A DNA stretch of 64,000 bases from Achromobacter pestifer (GCF_902859625.1 NZ_CADIJX010000002.1:744001-808000), one strand, 5' to 3'. Numbered from the stretch's first letter, positions 8,541-18,537 are shown. Notes: generated by a model from the letters alone, not told the origin. Numbers and translations are program-made.

Positions 8541-8804
8541 TTAGGCCAGCGCCTTGATAGCGGCAGCCAGGCGGCTCTTGTGGCGAGCAGCCTTGTTCTT
8601 GTGGATGATGTTCTTGTCAGCCACGCGATCGATCACGCTCGAGGCCTTCTGGAACACGTCGCCAGCCGCAGCTTTGTCGCCAGCGGCGATGGATTGGCGA
8701 ACGCGCTTGATGGCGGTGCGCAGCATCGAGCGCAGGCTGGAATTGTGCTTGTTGCGCTCAACGGATTGGCGAGCGCGCTTGCGGGCTTGGGCGGTATTGG
8801 CCAT
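8541..8804 (-). CDS. rpsT: 30S ribosomal protein S20
   Basis: An 87-residue, Lys/Arg-rich protein starting [14 protein letters not shown], a standard S20. It binds 16S rRNA early in assembly of the small subunit. The sequence is collinear with the family through to [16 protein letters not shown]. The start is ATG 8804; an in-frame ATG 12 codons upstream encodes residues absent from S20 and lies close to the promoter. It is monocistronic between its own promoter (8839-8866) and terminator (8464-8493). Opposite orientation to murJ, where S20 often sits nearby in proteobacteria. Confidence 0.98.
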   Translation of the reverse strand: MANTAQARKRARQSVERNKHNSSLRSMLRTAIKRVRQSIAAGDKAAAGDVFQKASSVIDRVADKNIIHKNKAARHKSRLAAAIKALA

Positions 8805-8838
8805 GTTGCTATGTAAGTTGAATTCGGCAAAGTCGAAC

Positions 8839-8866
8839 ATTGTAGCAAGTCCCTATGGGATTGCAA
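8839..8866 (-). promoter_or_regulatory. Sigma-70 promoter of rpsT
   Basis: Reading leftward: -35 TTGCAA (8861-8866), 16-bp spacer, -10 TACAAT (8839-8844). The predicted start lies about 28 nt before the rpsT ATG. Confidence 0.75.
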
Positions 8867-9111
8867 GCTTTTAATGTTTGATCTACCGATGGAGCGCCCG
8901 TCAACCGGGCGGGGGGCGCTAAGGGAGCAGTTCCTGGGCTAGAGAACTCTTGGTGGGAAATTCCCAAACTTCGAGTCCTTGTAGCTGGACAACCCTGGCG
9001 GATGGTCCTCAAAAAGCCTTGAGGAAAAACCCGCGGCGCCTACTGGATAAAAACACGGTACTGAGTATACAACGAAGCGGGCTGTAGGCACAGGCCCGGG
9101 GTGAAGCGTTG
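8867..9111. other. Non-coding spacer with several inverted repeats
   Basis: Roughly 245 bp between the rpsT promoter and the fecR stop. I see no supportable open frame. It contains GCCCG/CGGGC arms inside a larger GCGCCC/GGGCGC pairing near 8893-8920, a GGGAAATTCCC palindrome near 8957, and CCTCAA/TTGAGG arms near 9007-9024. It could hold a small RNA or just spacer structure; nothing identifies a family. Confidence 0.35.
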
Positions 9112-10074
9112 TCAGGTGGCGACGTTGATGGACACGAACCAGGGCGTATAGCGGCGGACGCTGATGGGCATCATGTCTTTAAGGGTGTCGAGCGCCGCAT
9201 TGGTGTCGTCCAGCGGGAAATGGCCCGAAACGGGCAAGCCGCCGGCCGCCATGGACACGCGCAACGTGCCGCTGCGGTAGGGGCGCAGCGCGGCGATGAC
9301 TTCGGCCAGCGGGCGGCCGCGGGCATCGACCCAGCCAGATTCCCATGCGGCCTCAGCCATCAGTTCGGCGCGGGGAGTATCCATTCGGGACGCATCGAAA
9401 CGGGCGCCGGTGCCGGCGCGCACGGTGCCGTGGGCGCCCGACATGGTTTCCACCTCGACTTCGTGTTCATGCACCACCACGACCGTGCGTTGTGCCTGCT
9501 GGCGCACCATGTACCGCGTACCCAGGGCGCGCACAGTGCCTTCGGCGGTCTGTACCAGGAAAGGGCGGCGCGCATCAGGAGCAACGGATACCGTCACTGC
9601 GCCATCCAGCAGGCGGACCTGCCGGTAGGCGGGCGTGAAGTCCAGATTGACGCGGCTACGCGCGTCCAGCAGCAATTGGCTGCCATCTGACAGCACGTAA
9701 CGGCGTCGTTCGCCCGTGGCGGTGGCGGCATCTGCCGCAACATTATTCAATGGATAGAAGGCGTTGCCGACGTACGCTGCGCAGGCGCCCGTACTGGCAA
9801 GCGCCAACGCGCCGGTCAAAAAGCGGCGGCGGGGCGGCACGATGGCCGGGGGCGGAGGGATCAGGGGCTGTGCGGGCGATCCGGCGGCGTACCCAGCGGG
9901 GTAGGCGTCGCCAAGTCGGCCGAACGTCGATCCTGAGAGGGTGCCTGTCAATTGTTGCCAGGCATTCTCATGGATAGGGTCAGCCGCACGCCACGCCAGG
10001 AAGTCGTTGTAGTCCTGCGCTGTTGCTTTACCGGAGCGCAGCAGCAGCAACCAATTGATCACCTGGTCCGCCAT
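9112..10074 (-). CDS. FecR-family anti-sigma / signal-transduction protein (no partner sigma nearby)
   Basis: A 320-residue FecR-like inner-membrane regulator. It has an N-terminal DUF4880 cytoplasmic domain (residues 1-45, NWLLLLRSGKATAQDYNDFLAWRA split over INW..ENAWQQL), one membrane segment at about 84-104, a FecR periplasmic domain (about 115-210, YVLSDGSQLLLDARSRVN) and a C-terminal STN-like part. Normally FecR relays a TonB-receptor signal to a FecI-type sigma factor encoded just upstream. Here the upstream gene is murJ, behind a terminator, and neither fecI nor a TonB receptor is within the window. I chose ATG 10074 for its AAGGA site; ATG 10113 and 10143 are alternatives. Confidence 0.88.
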   Translation of the reverse strand: MADQVINWLLLLRSGKATAQDYNDFLAWRAADPIHENAWQQLTGTLSGSTFGRLGDAYPAGYAAGSPAQPLIPPPPAIVPPRRRFLTGALALASTGACAAYVGNAFYPLNNVAADAATATGERRRYVLSDGSQLLLDARSRVNLDFTPAYRQVRLLDGAVTVSVAPDARRPFLVQTAEGTVRALGTRYMVRQQAQRTVVVVHEHEVEVETMSGAHGTVRAGTGARFDASRMDTPRAELMAEAAWESGWVDARGRPLAEVIAALRPYRSGTLRVSMAAGGLPVSGHFPLDDTNAALDTLKDMMPISVRRYTPWFVSINVAT

Positions 10075-10212
10075 GGGTTGTCCTTGGGCGTACTTCACTT
10101 CATTTTCCCGCATGCGTGCTGACGGGGATCCTTTCGTTGGCAATTTGTAAATAATAAAGGTTTTTTACCAAAGATTACGGCCCGCTTGTCAATTCTTGAC
10201 GAATCTAATGCA

Positions 10213-10237
10213 AAAAGCCGGCATAAAGCCGGCTTTT
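10213..10237 (-). terminator. Intrinsic terminator of murJ
   Basis: A ten-pair stem with GCCGGC cores (10217-10222 and 10228-10233), loop ATAAA and flanking A/T runs, located 30 bp past the murJ stop. It also separates murJ from fecR. Confidence 0.85.
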
Positions 10238-10266
10238 GGATAGGAATGTTGGTCGAAGTGCCGGAT

Positions 10267-11826
10267 TTAGCGGGCTGGACGTCGTCCAAAGTCCTTAATT
10301 CGGAAGCCAAAGAGTAACAACATCCCGAAGTAGACCAGTCCGCTAGCCGCCACGACGCCGCCCAGCCAGGCCGCCCGCTGGCCCGCGTGGGCTTGCAAGC
10401 CGATCCAGTCGATCCGGCCGTCCGCATACCAAAGCAGCGCGGCCAACGCGGCCAGCGCCGGGATCAGGCGCAGCGTGAATACCGCCCATCCAGGGGCGGG
10501 CTGATACACGCCACGGCGGCGCAGCCCGATCAACAGCGCCAGTGCGTTCAGGCAGGCACCCAGGCCGATGGCCAGGGCCAGGCCCGCGTGAGCCATGAAC
10601 GGCACCAGCACCAGATTCATCAGCTGCGTCAGGACCAGCACGCCAATCGCGATCTTGACTGGCGTGCGGATGTCTTGCTTGGCATAGAAACCCGGCGCCA
10701 GGATCTTCACCGCCAGCAGGCCGATCAAGCCAGCGGAATACGACATGACGGCCAGCCGGGTCTGCATCACGTCTTGCGCAGCAAACGCGCCATAGTGAAA
10801 CAACGTGGCGACCAGGCCGTCCGACAACAGCGCCAAGCCGACCGCGGCGGGCAGGCCCAGCAGCAGTACCAGGCGCAGGCCCCAGTCCAGCAGCGCGCTA
10901 TAGCCGCCGTGGTCATCGCGGGCGTGCGCCGCCGACAGGCTGGGCAGCAGCACCGTGCCCAGGGCGACGCCCAGCAGCGCGGTGGGGAATTCCATCAGGC
11001 GGTCGGCGAATGACAGCCAGGTCACGCTGCCCGGCGTCAGCCAGGTGGCGATGTTGGTATTGATCAGCAGGGATATCTGCGCCACCGAGACGCCCAGCGT
11101 GGCCGGAGCCATCTGCTTCAGGATGCGCTGCACGGTGGGATCGGCCCACGCCTGGCGGAAACGCAGGGAAAAGCGTGGAGTCAGGCCCAGCCGCGACAGG
11201 GCGACCCATTGCACGGCCAATTGCGCCACGCCGCCGATCATGACGCCGATGGCCAGCGCGTAAATGGGGACATCCATGCGGGGCGCGAGCCAGATGCAGG
11301 CGCCGATCATGGCCAGGTTCAGCAGCACCGGCGTGAACGCCGGGACGGCAAAGCGGCGCCAGGTGTTGAGCACGCCCGAGGCGAAGGCGATCAAGGACAT
11401 GCAGAAGATGTAGGGGAACATCATCCGCGTCATCCAGACGGCGGCGCCGAATTCGGTATCGCGAGCGGCACCGCGCAGGCCGCTGGCCATGGCGGACACG
11501 ACCCAGGGCGCGGCGACGATCCCGATCAGCGTGATCAGCATCAGGGCTGCCGTCAGCAGCAGGGCCACGCGGTCAAGCAGCGTGCGGACTTCTTCTTCAG
11601 AGCGGTTGTTGCGCGCGGACCCCAGGATGGGCACGAAGGCCTGGGCAAAAGCGCCCTCGGCGAACAGGCGTCGCAACAGGTTGGGAATGCGGAACGCGAC
11701 CCAGAAGGCGTCGGTGAGGGGGCCGGCGCCGAACGCGCGGGCGACCAGGATGTCGCGGATCAGGCCGGAAATGCGGGACAGCAACGTGAAGCTGCTGACC
11801 GTGGCTGCCGAACGAAACAGGCTCAT
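10267..11826 (-). CDS. murJ: Lipid II flippase MurJ (MviN)
   Basis: A 519-residue polytopic membrane protein that flips lipid II across the inner membrane for peptidoglycan synthesis. The N-terminus MSLFRSAATVSSFTLLSRIS and GLIRDILVARAFGAG are the family signature, and the conserved charged residues of the central cavity occur in this first part. About 14 hydrophobic segments follow, and FAEGAFAQAFVPI is typical. ATG 11826 is chosen over a start 23 codons upstream that lacks homology. It is read leftward, with its own terminator at 10213-10237. Confidence 0.97.
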   Translation of the reverse strand: MSLFRSAATVSSFTLLSRISGLIRDILVARAFGAGPLTDAFWVAFRIPNLLRRLFAEGAFAQAFVPILGSARNNRSEEEVRTLLDRVALLLTAALMLITLIGIVAAPWVVSAMASGLRGAARDTEFGAAVWMTRMMFPYIFCMSLIAFASGVLNTWRRFAVPAFTPVLLNLAMIGACIWLAPRMDVPIYALAIGVMIGGVAQLAVQWVALSRLGLTPRFSLRFRQAWADPTVQRILKQMAPATLGVSVAQISLLINTNIATWLTPGSVTWLSFADRLMEFPTALLGVALGTVLLPSLSAAHARDDHGGYSALLDWGLRLVLLLGLPAAVGLALLSDGLVATLFHYGAFAAQDVMQTRLAVMSYSAGLIGLLAVKILAPGFYAKQDIRTPVKIAIGVLVLTQLMNLVLVPFMAHAGLALAIGLGACLNALALLIGLRRRGVYQPAPGWAVFTLRLIPALAALAALLWYADGRIDWIGLQAHAGQRAAWLGGVVAASGLVYFGMLLLFGFRIKDFGRRPAR

Positions 11827-11893
11827 GGATGGACTACTGAAAAAAGTGCGGGCCGGCCCGAAGCGACTGCGTGGAACTAGGGTGCTATGAATC

Positions 11894-11926
11894 AAAAAAG
11901 GCGGCCCACGACGTGGGCCTGCCTTT
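11894..11926 (-). terminator. Intrinsic terminator of the adk-SDR unit
   Basis: GGCCCAC (11903-11909) / GTGGGCC (11913-11919) is extended by AAAGGC/GCCTTT and ends in a T6 run for leftward transcription. It lies just past the SDR stop and before murJ. Confidence 0.88.
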
Positions 11927-11934
11927 GTACTACA

Positions 11935-12693
11935 TCACTTCGGCGGCATGCGGATGGCGCCGTCCAAGCGGATGGTTTCGCCATTCAGCATATCGTTCGT
12001 GATGATGCTGTGGACCAGCTTGGCGTAGTCTTCCGGGCGGCCCAGGCGGGCGGGGAAGGGGATGCTGGCGGCCAGCGAATCTTGCACTTCCTGGGGCATG
12101 CCGAAGATCATCGGGGTGCCGAAGATGCCCGGGGCGATGGTCATGCAGCGGATGCCGGTCTTGGACAGATCGCGGGCGATCGGCAGCGTCATGCCGGCCA
12201 CGCCTGCCTTCGATGCGGCGTAAGCCGCTTGGCCGATCTGGCCGTCAAAGGCGGCAACCGATGCCGTGTTGATCATCACGCCACGCTCGCCAGTGGGTTC
12301 GGGCGTGTTGGCGCTCATGGCCTCGGCGGCCAGGCGCATCATGTTGAAGCTACCGATCAGGTTGATCGACACGACCTTCTGGAACAGGTCCAGCGGATGC
12401 GCGCCGTTCTTGCCCACGATCTTGGCGGCAGGGGCGACGCCCGCGCAGTTCACCAGGCCGAAAAGCTTGCCCAGTTCCAGGGCCGCGGCGACAGCGCTCT
12501 TGCCGTCGGCTTCTTGAGTCACGTCGCAATGGACGTAGCCCTGGCCGAGTTCCTTGGCCAGGGCTTGGCCCGGCTCGTCTTGCACATCGGCGATGACGAC
12601 CTTGGCGCCGTTTTCCACCAACATGCGCACGGTGCCTGCACCCAGGCCGGACGCGCCGCCCGTAACGATGAATACCTTGTTCGCGATTTCCAT
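11935..12693 (-). CDS. SDR-family 3-hydroxyacyl-CoA dehydrogenase (17-beta-HSD type 10-like)
   Basis: A 252-residue short-chain dehydrogenase. The cofactor motif TGGASGLG is at residues 11-18, and an Asp after the second strand (VVIADVQ) indicates NAD rather than NADP. NCAGVA is the NAG-type motif, the catalytic Ser lies in [11 protein letters not shown], and Tyr/Lys in YAASKAG. The C-terminal half, with [10 protein letters not shown] and [21 protein letters not shown], matches the type II 3-hydroxyacyl-CoA dehydrogenase group that acts on short or branched acyl-CoAs. It is transcribed leftward after adk and may serve branched-chain or fatty-acid breakdown. Confidence 0.9.
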   Translation of the reverse strand: MEIANKVFIVTGGASGLGAGTVRMLVENGAKVVIADVQDEPGQALAKELGQGYVHCDVTQEADGKSAVAAALELGKLFGLVNCAGVAPAAKIVGKNGAHPLDLFQKVVSINLIGSFNMMRLAAEAMSANTPEPTGERGVMINTASVAAFDGQIGQAAYAASKAGVAGMTLPIARDLSKTGIRCMTIAPGIFGTPMIFGMPQEVQDSLAASIPFPARLGRPEDYAKLVHSIITNDMLNGETIRLDGAIRMPPK

Positions 12694-12828
12694 GTTTCTA
12701 CCACCAGATCAGTTCAAGGGGATGAATGCGGCGCGGCGGGCGCCGAATGTGACAAAGCCTTCGGGCCGGGGCTGGAACGCATCGCGTCCCGGCCGGCGCC
12801 GAAGGCCTTTGGGCCATCAATGCGCCAA

Positions 12829-13503
<675 letters not shown>

Positions 13504-13576
13504 TTATTTTTTGTGATCCGGGGGATTATGCCGCAATGCAGCAGCCAATGCGGAGCTGCGCCATGGGAAATAACCC

Positions 13577-14341
13577 TTATATCTGTTTGCTGTAGATCAA
13601 CCTGACGCGCTCCAGATCCGCCGGGGTATCTACCCCTGCCGCGGGGGGGCTGGACGCCCGGTGTACGACGATGTGATGGCCATGTTCCATGGCGCGCAGC
13701 TGTTCCAGCGACTCGAACCGTTCCAGTACGCCTTGCGGCAGGGTCGGGAAGCGGCGCAGGAAGGACACGCGATAGGCGTAAAGCCCGATGTGATGCCAGG
13801 CGGGCAAGCCTTCTGCCAGCACCCGCGCACCCGAGGCAAGCGCGTCGCGGGCCCAGGGAATGGGCGCGCGCGAGAAATACAGGGCGCGATCATTGGCGGC
13901 GCAAACCAGCTTGACGACATTCGGGTTGAACAGCGCCTCGGCGTCGGCCAGCGGGCATGCGCAGGTGGCGATGTCGGCATCGGGGTTGGCTTGGAGCTTG
14001 GTCGCGACCGCGTCGATGAGTTCGGGTTCGATCAGCGGTTCATCGCCCTGGACGTTCACCACGATGGCGTCATCGGGCAGGCCCAATTGGTCCACGGCTT
14101 CGGCCAGGCGGTCGGTGCCGGTGGGATGATCGCCGCGCGTCATCAGGGCCGTCAGGCCATGCGCCTGGGCGGCCGTCTGCACGCGGATGTCATCCGTCGC
14201 GATGTACAGCCGTGACGCGCCTGACAGCGCGGCGCGTTCGGCCGTACGGACGACCATCGGCTTGCCGGCGATGTCGGCAAGCGGTTTGTCGGGCAGGCGC
14301 GTCGAAGCGGTCCGAGCCGGAATCAGGGCGATGAAGCTCAC
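13577..14341 (-). CDS. kdsB: 3-deoxy-manno-octulosonate cytidylyltransferase
   Basis: A 254-residue enzyme that makes CMP-Kdo for lipopolysaccharide inner core. The nucleotide-binding [19 protein letters not shown] and the substrate motif [13 protein letters not shown] are clear. The start is probably GTG at 14341, giving a protein that begins just before FIALIPAR; an in-frame ATG 36 codons earlier lies inside the Trm112 gene. The start lies 11 nt after the Trm112 stop with no strong ribosome site, so translation is probably coupled. It works with LpxK two genes upstream in lipid A/core assembly. Confidence 0.96.
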   Translation of the reverse strand: MSFIALIPARTASTRLPDKPLADIAGKPMVVRTAERAALSGASRLYIATDDIRVQTAAQAHGLTALMTRGDHPTGTDRLAEAVDQLGLPDDAIVVNVQGDEPLIEPELIDAVATKLQANPDADIATCACPLADAEALFNPNVVKLVCAANDRALYFSRAPIPWARDALASGARVLAEGLPAWHHIGLYAYRVSFLRRFPTLPQGVLERFESLEQLRAMEHGHHIVVHRASSPPAAGVDTPADLERVRLIYSKQI

Positions 14342-14352
14342 GATGGGGCGGG

Positions 14353-14532
14353 TCAGGTGGCGGTGGTGTCGTCCAGCGCGCGCGCTTCCGACTCCAGCAT
14401 GACGGGAATGCCGTCTCGCAGCGGGAAGGCCAGGCGGTCGGCACGGCAAACCAGTTCGGCTTGCTGCCGGTCGTGTTCGAGGCGGCCCTTACACAAGGGG
14501 CAGACAAGGATGTCGAGAAGTCGGGATTCCAT
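14353..14532 (-). CDS. Trm112 family protein (YcaR-like)
   Basis: A 59-residue protein of the Trm112/YcaR family, starting [16 protein letters not shown]. Cysteines 11, 14 and 29 make an incomplete zinc-ribbon, as is usual in bacterial members. The short protein sits between lpxK and kdsB in most proteobacteria; its function is not established, but the conserved location ties it to lipid A/Kdo metabolism. The ATG at 14532 fits the family N-terminus. Confidence 0.92.
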   Translation of the reverse strand: MESRLLDILVCPLCKGRLEHDRQQAELVCRADRLAFPLRDGIPVMLESEARALDDTTAT

Positions 14533-14630
14533 GACCGCGATTCTAAAACAGTTTTGGGCGTGGACGCCCCGGGCTTCCCGGGAAGAACGGCATTGGCTCG
14601 TGGCCGGAACGCCGCGAGCCCCCTGGTCTG

Positions 14631-15692
14631 TCAATGAATGTCATGTTTTGAGCGACTCTTGGGCTGGCGCAAGGCCTGCGCCAGCCAGTCGAACAATTGC
14701 GGGTCTGAAAACGCAGCCTGCACCGGAACCTCCCACAAGCGGGCATCGTGCAAGTCGGCACACTTGATCGCGTCCTTGGACGTCACCAGGATGGTGTCCG
14801 CCGCCAGCGCCTGGAAGGGCGAGTCGGCATAGTCGTGGTGGTCCGGCAGCGGCAGTGTCGCGTCCAGCGTCAGGCCAGCGGCGCGCAACGTCGTGAAAAA
14901 GCGCTCGGGGTTGCCGATGCCGGCCGCTGCCGCGATGCGCGCTTGCCCCGCAAAGGCGGACAGCGGGCGCGTGCCGCGGCCTTCAATGCGACGCGCCTCG
15001 CCCGGTTCCAGCCACATCCGCACCTGTCGCGGGCGAGCGCCGGTTGCCAGGGCAGGGCGGCCATCGGGCGTACCGATATTGGTGATGATTGCGTCAACTT
15101 CCTGCAAACGGCTGGCGGGCTCGCGCAATGGCCCGGCGGGCAGCAGGCGGCCATTGCCCACCCCCCGTTCATCCTGCACCACGATTTCGATATCGCGGGC
15201 CAGCGCCAGATGTTGCAGGCCGTCGTCGGACACGATGACATCCACGGCGGGGTGTGCATCCAGCAAGGCCTGGGCCGCCAGGGCGCGCTTGGGATGCACG
15301 GATACCGGGGCGCCCGTGGCACGGGCGATCAGTGCCGGTTCGTCACCAAAGCGGGCCGCCTCCAGCGCACCGATGCCAACGCGGGCATGCGGGCCGATCT
15401 TGACCCCGTAGCCCCGGCTGACCACGCCCGGGGTATAGCCCCGGGCGCGCAGCCCTTCGACCGTGGCGATCACCATGGGGGTTTTGCCGGTGCCGCCCAC
15501 GTAGACGTTGCCAACCACCACCACCGGCACGGGGGCGCGGTAGGCGGGCCGTGAGCCGTCCTGGTACTGCCTGCGCTTGCGGGCAACCGCCCATGCGGTC
15601 AGGGCGGACAGGGGCAATAACAGGGTCGAAAGCCAGCCGCCGTGCTGCCATTGGCGAGCCAGCAGCGAGGTTGAAGGGCGCTTGGCGGTCAC
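14631..15692 (-). CDS. lpxK: Tetraacyldisaccharide 4'-kinase
   Basis: A 353-residue membrane-associated kinase that phosphorylates the 4' position of the lipid A precursor to give lipid IVA. One hydrophobic segment near residues 20-37 is followed by the P-loop [23 protein letters not shown] and [17 protein letters not shown] are the family motifs. It starts with GTG at 15692, overlapping the exbD stop by four bases (GTGA), so translation is coupled. The order exbB-exbD-lpxK-trm112-kdsB is a known envelope operon. Confidence 0.97.
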   Translation of the reverse strand: MTAKRPSTSLLARQWQHGGWLSTLLLPLSALTAWAVARKRRQYQDGSRPAYRAPVPVVVVGNVYVGGTGKTPMVIATVEGLRARGYTPGVVSRGYGVKIGPHARVGIGALEAARFGDEPALIARATGAPVSVHPKRALAAQALLDAHPAVDVIVSDDGLQHLALARDIEIVVQDERGVGNGRLLPAGPLREPASRLQEVDAIITNIGTPDGRPALATGARPRQVRMWLEPGEARRIEGRGTRPLSAFAGQARIAAAAGIGNPERFFTTLRAAGLTLDATLPLPDHHDYADSPFQALAADTILVTSKDAIKCADLHDARLWEVPVQAAFSDPQLFDWLAQALRQPKSRSKHDIH

Positions 15693-16102
15693 CGGGAGGT
15701 CTGGGCGGCGAAGTTGACGCGGCCGATGCCGGCCAGCCGGGCGGCTTCCATGACGTTGATCACGGATTGATGGGTGGCCTGGGCGTCGGCGTTGATGACG
15801 ACCAGCGGCTCGGTCTTGCCGGCCGCGGCCTGACGCAGGGCGTCGGCAATTTCGGGGGGCGTGGAAACGTCGATCAGCGTGCCGTTCAGGGCATAGCGCC
15901 CATCCTGGCTGACGGCAACTTCCAGCGCGGGCGGGGTGTCCTGTTCGGATGAGGCCTGAGGCAGCGTCACCTTCAATTGCGTGAATCGCGCGAACGAGGT
16001 GGTCGCTGCCAGGAAGATCAGGATGACCAGCAGAACGTCAATGAGCGGAATCAGGTTGATGTCCAGCTCATCGCGATCACCCCGGGAGCCGCGGAAATTC
16101 AT
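15689..16102 (-). CDS. exbD: ExbD/TolR-family biopolymer transport protein
   Basis: 137 residues with a short cytoplasmic N-terminus, one transmembrane helix [16 protein letters not shown] carrying the essential membrane Asp, and a periplasmic domain. It works with the adjacent ExbB-like protein as a proton-driven stator for TonB- or Tol-type energy transfer. The ATG at 16102 overlaps the exbB stop by four bases. In this locus the pair precedes lpxK; no tonB is adjacent. Confidence 0.93.
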   Translation of the reverse strand: MNFRGSRGDRDELDINLIPLIDVLLVILIFLAATTSFARFTQLKVTLPQASSEQDTPPALEVAVSQDGRYALNGTLIDVSTPPEIADALRQAAAGKTEPLVVINADAQATHQSVINVMEAARLAGIGRVNFAAQTSR

Positions 16103-16722
16103 GAATGCCCCTCACGCGAGGCGGGGGACGACGTGACGGCGCGAACCAGCCGCGACGCGGATTGCTCCATGGCGCTGAGGTAGCCGTCCACGCGGCTGCG
16201 CAGATAGCGGTGCGCAATCATGGCGGGAATCGCGATCAAGATGCCGAAACCGGTGTTGTACAGCGCGATCGAGATGCCGCGCGCCAGTTGGGCCGGGTCG
16301 CCGCCGCCAGGCGTGTATGAGCCGAAAATCTCGATCATGCCGACGACGGTGCCAAATAGTCCCATCAGCGGGGCGACGACGGCGATGGTGCCAATGGCAG
16401 GAATGTAGCGGCTGAGGTCATGGGCCACGGCGCGGCCGGTGTCCTCGACCACATTGCGCAATTCCTCACGGGGCAGATGACGGTGACGCATCACTTCGGC
16501 CAACACCCTGCCCAGCGGCGAATTGCGTTCCAGCCGGTTGATCGATTCGGGGGTGTCCTGATGGTTGCGCAGCATGTCCGCAACCTGCTCGTTCAGGCCG
16601 CGCGGCAGGATCAGGCTTCGGCGCAGGGAAAGGAAGCGCTCGAAGATCAGCGCCAGACCCAGCACGGATGTTGCCAGCAGGGGCCAGATAGGCCAGCCGG
16701 CCTCGCGCAAAATGGAAAGCAA
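16099..16722 (-). CDS. exbB: MotA/TolQ/ExbB proton channel family protein
   Basis: About 207 residues with three membrane helices: near the N-terminus (WPIWPLLATSVLGLALIF), and two in the conserved core IPAIGTIAVVAPLMGLFGTVVGMIEIF and LYNTGFGILIAIPAMIAHRYL. It forms the proton channel with the overlapping ExbD gene. No in-frame ATG exists. Candidate TTG starts are 16782, 16731 and 16722; I favour 16722 because GGGAG lies nine bases ahead, but this is uncertain. Confidence 0.9.
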   Translation of the reverse strand: MLSILREAGWPIWPLLATSVLGLALIFERFLSLRRSLILPRGLNEQVADMLRNHQDTPESINRLERNSPLGRVLAEVMRHRHLPREELRNVVEDTGRAVAHDLSRYIPAIGTIAVVAPLMGLFGTVVGMIEIFGSYTPGGGDPAQLARGISIALYNTGFGILIAIPAMIAHRYLRSRVDGYLSAMEQSASRLVRAVTSSPASREGHS

Positions 16723-16832
16723 AGCGTTCAACTCCCGGGGAAACCATGGCGGGCGGGATGGCGCGCAATGGCATCTGATCAAGCCGAAACTGTAACGGTG
16801 CGGCGGGGTTGTGGCAAGGCGGGTCGACCCCC

Positions 16833-16861
16833 GAATTATCCACAGAAATTGTGGATAATTC
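16833..16861. promoter_or_regulatory. Inverted pair of perfect DnaA boxes
   Basis: Perfect 12-bp arms GAATTATCCACA (16833-16844) and TGTGGATAATTC (16850-16861) with 5-bp spacer. Each arm contains the strongest E. coli-type DnaA box, TTATCCACA, in opposite orientations. It lies in the exbB-xseA divergent spacer, so it could regulate either gene or act as a DnaA-titration/reactivation site. Confidence 0.65.
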
Positions 16862-17074
16862 TGTGCAAAACTCCGCCAGAACGCTTATGGGCCCAGGGCT
16901 TGCGCTTGTTTGCTTCAAAAGAGCGCAACCGTGTTTTTGTAAAAATTGCATATAAATCAATGAGTTGCATTGAAAATGCTGGCTATCGGGGCCGCTGCTG
17001 CAAAAAATTGTGGACGCGGTATCATTGCGGCCCGCTACGTATGCCCTGTGGACAGGTACGCATCGGAAAGCCTC

Positions 17075-18442
17075 ATGACAATTGAATTTGCAGTCACAAA
17101 CAACGCATTCACGCGGGATATCCTGACGGTTGCCCAGCTAAACCAAGCAGTGGGGCAGTTGTTGGAGCGCAGCATCCCCGCAATATGGGTGCGCGGAGAG
17201 ATTTCCAACTTCACGCTGGCGGCATCCGGGCATTGGTACTTCACGCTCAAGGACAGCCGGGCCTCCGTGCGGGCAGTCATGTTCCGCAGCCGCGCCAGCG
17301 CAGTGGGTTTCGTGCCCCGTGCGGGTGACCAGGTTGAGATCCGGGCCAGGGTTTCCCTGTATGAACCCCGTGGCGACTACCAGTTGCAGGCCGATGCCAT
17401 GCGTCGGGCAGGGCTGGGCAATCTATATGAAGCATTTCTACGCCTGAAAGAGCAATTGGCCTCTGAAGGCCTGTTCGATCCGGCTCGCAAGCGCGACCCT
17501 GTCCGCCTGCCACGTGCGATCGGCGTGGTGACCTCGTTGCACGCCGCCGCGTTGCGCGACGTGCTGTCGGCGCTGGCCCGGCGGGCTCCCCAGGTGCCTG
17601 TCATCATCTATCCGGCCCCGGTTCAGGGCGCGGATGCCGCCGGCCGTCTGTCGGCCCAGGTGCGGATGGCCAACCAACGCGCCGAAGTCGACACCTTGTT
17701 GCTGGTGCGCGGTGGGGGCAGCATTGAAGACCTTTGGAGCTTCAACGACGAAGACCTGGCGCGTCAGGTGGCGGCCAGCGAGATTCCCGTGATCAGCGGC
17801 GTCGGGCACGAGACCGACTTCACCATCGTGGACTTCGTGGCCGATGTGCGCGCACCGACACCCACCGCCGCTGCTGAATTGGCCTGCGCGCCGCGCTCGG
17901 AATTGCTGGGCCGCGTGATGCAAACCGCCCAAGCCATGGCGCGTGGGCAGCAACGCCGTCTGGAACGCGCCGCGCAGCGCCTGGACCGCGCCGCGGCGCA
18001 ACTGGTGTCTCCAGCGCAGCGACTGGAGCATCAACGGGAACGTCTGAACAGCTTGCGGTTCCGGCTGGCCTCGGCTTGGTCCGGGCCGCAAGGGCGGCGT
18101 ACCGCGCGAGTCAACCTGCTGGCCCAGCGCTTGACGCACCGCGTGCCTGATACGGGCCGCGCCGCCGATCGCCTGGCTGGCGCCGTGCGCCAATTGGGGC
18201 AAGCGCATGCTCGCCTGCTGGTCCAGAACCGAAATCGGCTGGCTGCGGCCACGGCCCAACTGCGGGCGCTGGATCCGGGCAATACGCTGGCGCGTGGCTA
18301 TGCGATTGCGCGCGATGCTGAGGGCCGGATCGTGCGTGACGCCACGGCGTTGGCCACGGGCCAGGCACTGGACCTGAGCTTTGCGCAAGGTGGTGCCCAG
18401 GTCGAAGTGCAGCAAACACGCAAGACCCGCGACGCGACCTGA
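17075..18442 (+). CDS. xseA: Exodeoxyribonuclease VII large subunit
   Basis: A 455-residue XseA, the catalytic subunit that degrades single-stranded DNA from both ends and works in mismatch repair. An N-terminal OB-fold (about residues 8-110, WVRGEISNFTLAASGHWYFTLKD) is followed by the core with IGVVTSLHAAALRDV, LLVRGGGSIEDLWSFNDE and ISGVGHETDFTIVDFVADVRAPTPTAA. A long helical stalk and C-terminal domain follow. I use ATG 17075 (behind GGAAAG); a TTG further upstream adds non-homologous residues. The small subunit xseB is not adjacent. Confidence 0.96.
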   Translation: MTIEFAVTNNAFTRDILTVAQLNQAVGQLLERSIPAIWVRGEISNFTLAASGHWYFTLKDSRASVRAVMFRSRASAVGFVPRAGDQVEIRARVSLYEPRGDYQLQADAMRRAGLGNLYEAFLRLKEQLASEGLFDPARKRDPVRLPRAIGVVTSLHAAALRDVLSALARRAPQVPVIIYPAPVQGADAAGRLSAQVRMANQRAEVDTLLLVRGGGSIEDLWSFNDEDLARQVAASEIPVISGVGHETDFTIVDFVADVRAPTPTAAAELACAPRSELLGRVMQTAQAMARGQQRRLERAAQRLDRAAAQLVSPAQRLEHQRERLNSLRFRLASAWSGPQGRRTARVNLLAQRLTHRVPDTGRAADRLAGAVRQLGQAHARLLVQNRNRLAAATAQLRALDPGNTLARGYAIARDAEGRIVRDATALATGQALDLSFAQGGAQVEVQQTRKTRDAT

Positions 18443-18455
18443 CGCTCTGGCGGCC

Positions 18456-18484
18456 GGCCGCCATGCGCGGCATGGCGTGCGGCC
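18456..18484 (+). terminator. GC-rich hairpin after xseA
   Basis: GGCCGC/GCGGCC outer arms and CATGC/GCATG inner arms form a strong hairpin 14 bp past the xseA stop. There is no T-run, so termination is uncertain. Confidence 0.35.
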
Positions 18485-18537
18485 AGCGATACTGCAATCG
18501 GCGCGCGGAGTAGTTCCATGCAATCAAGGGCAACGCG

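Noticed and set aside
8940-9000. tRNA-like TTCGAGTCC string in the rpsT-fecR spacer
   Set aside because: No T-arm stem, anticodon arm or acceptor stem can be formed around it.
16833-16861. Intrinsic terminator
   Set aside because: The dyad is AT-rich with a 5-base centre and no T-run, lies between divergent genes, and each arm contains a perfect DnaA box, so a protein site is the better reading.
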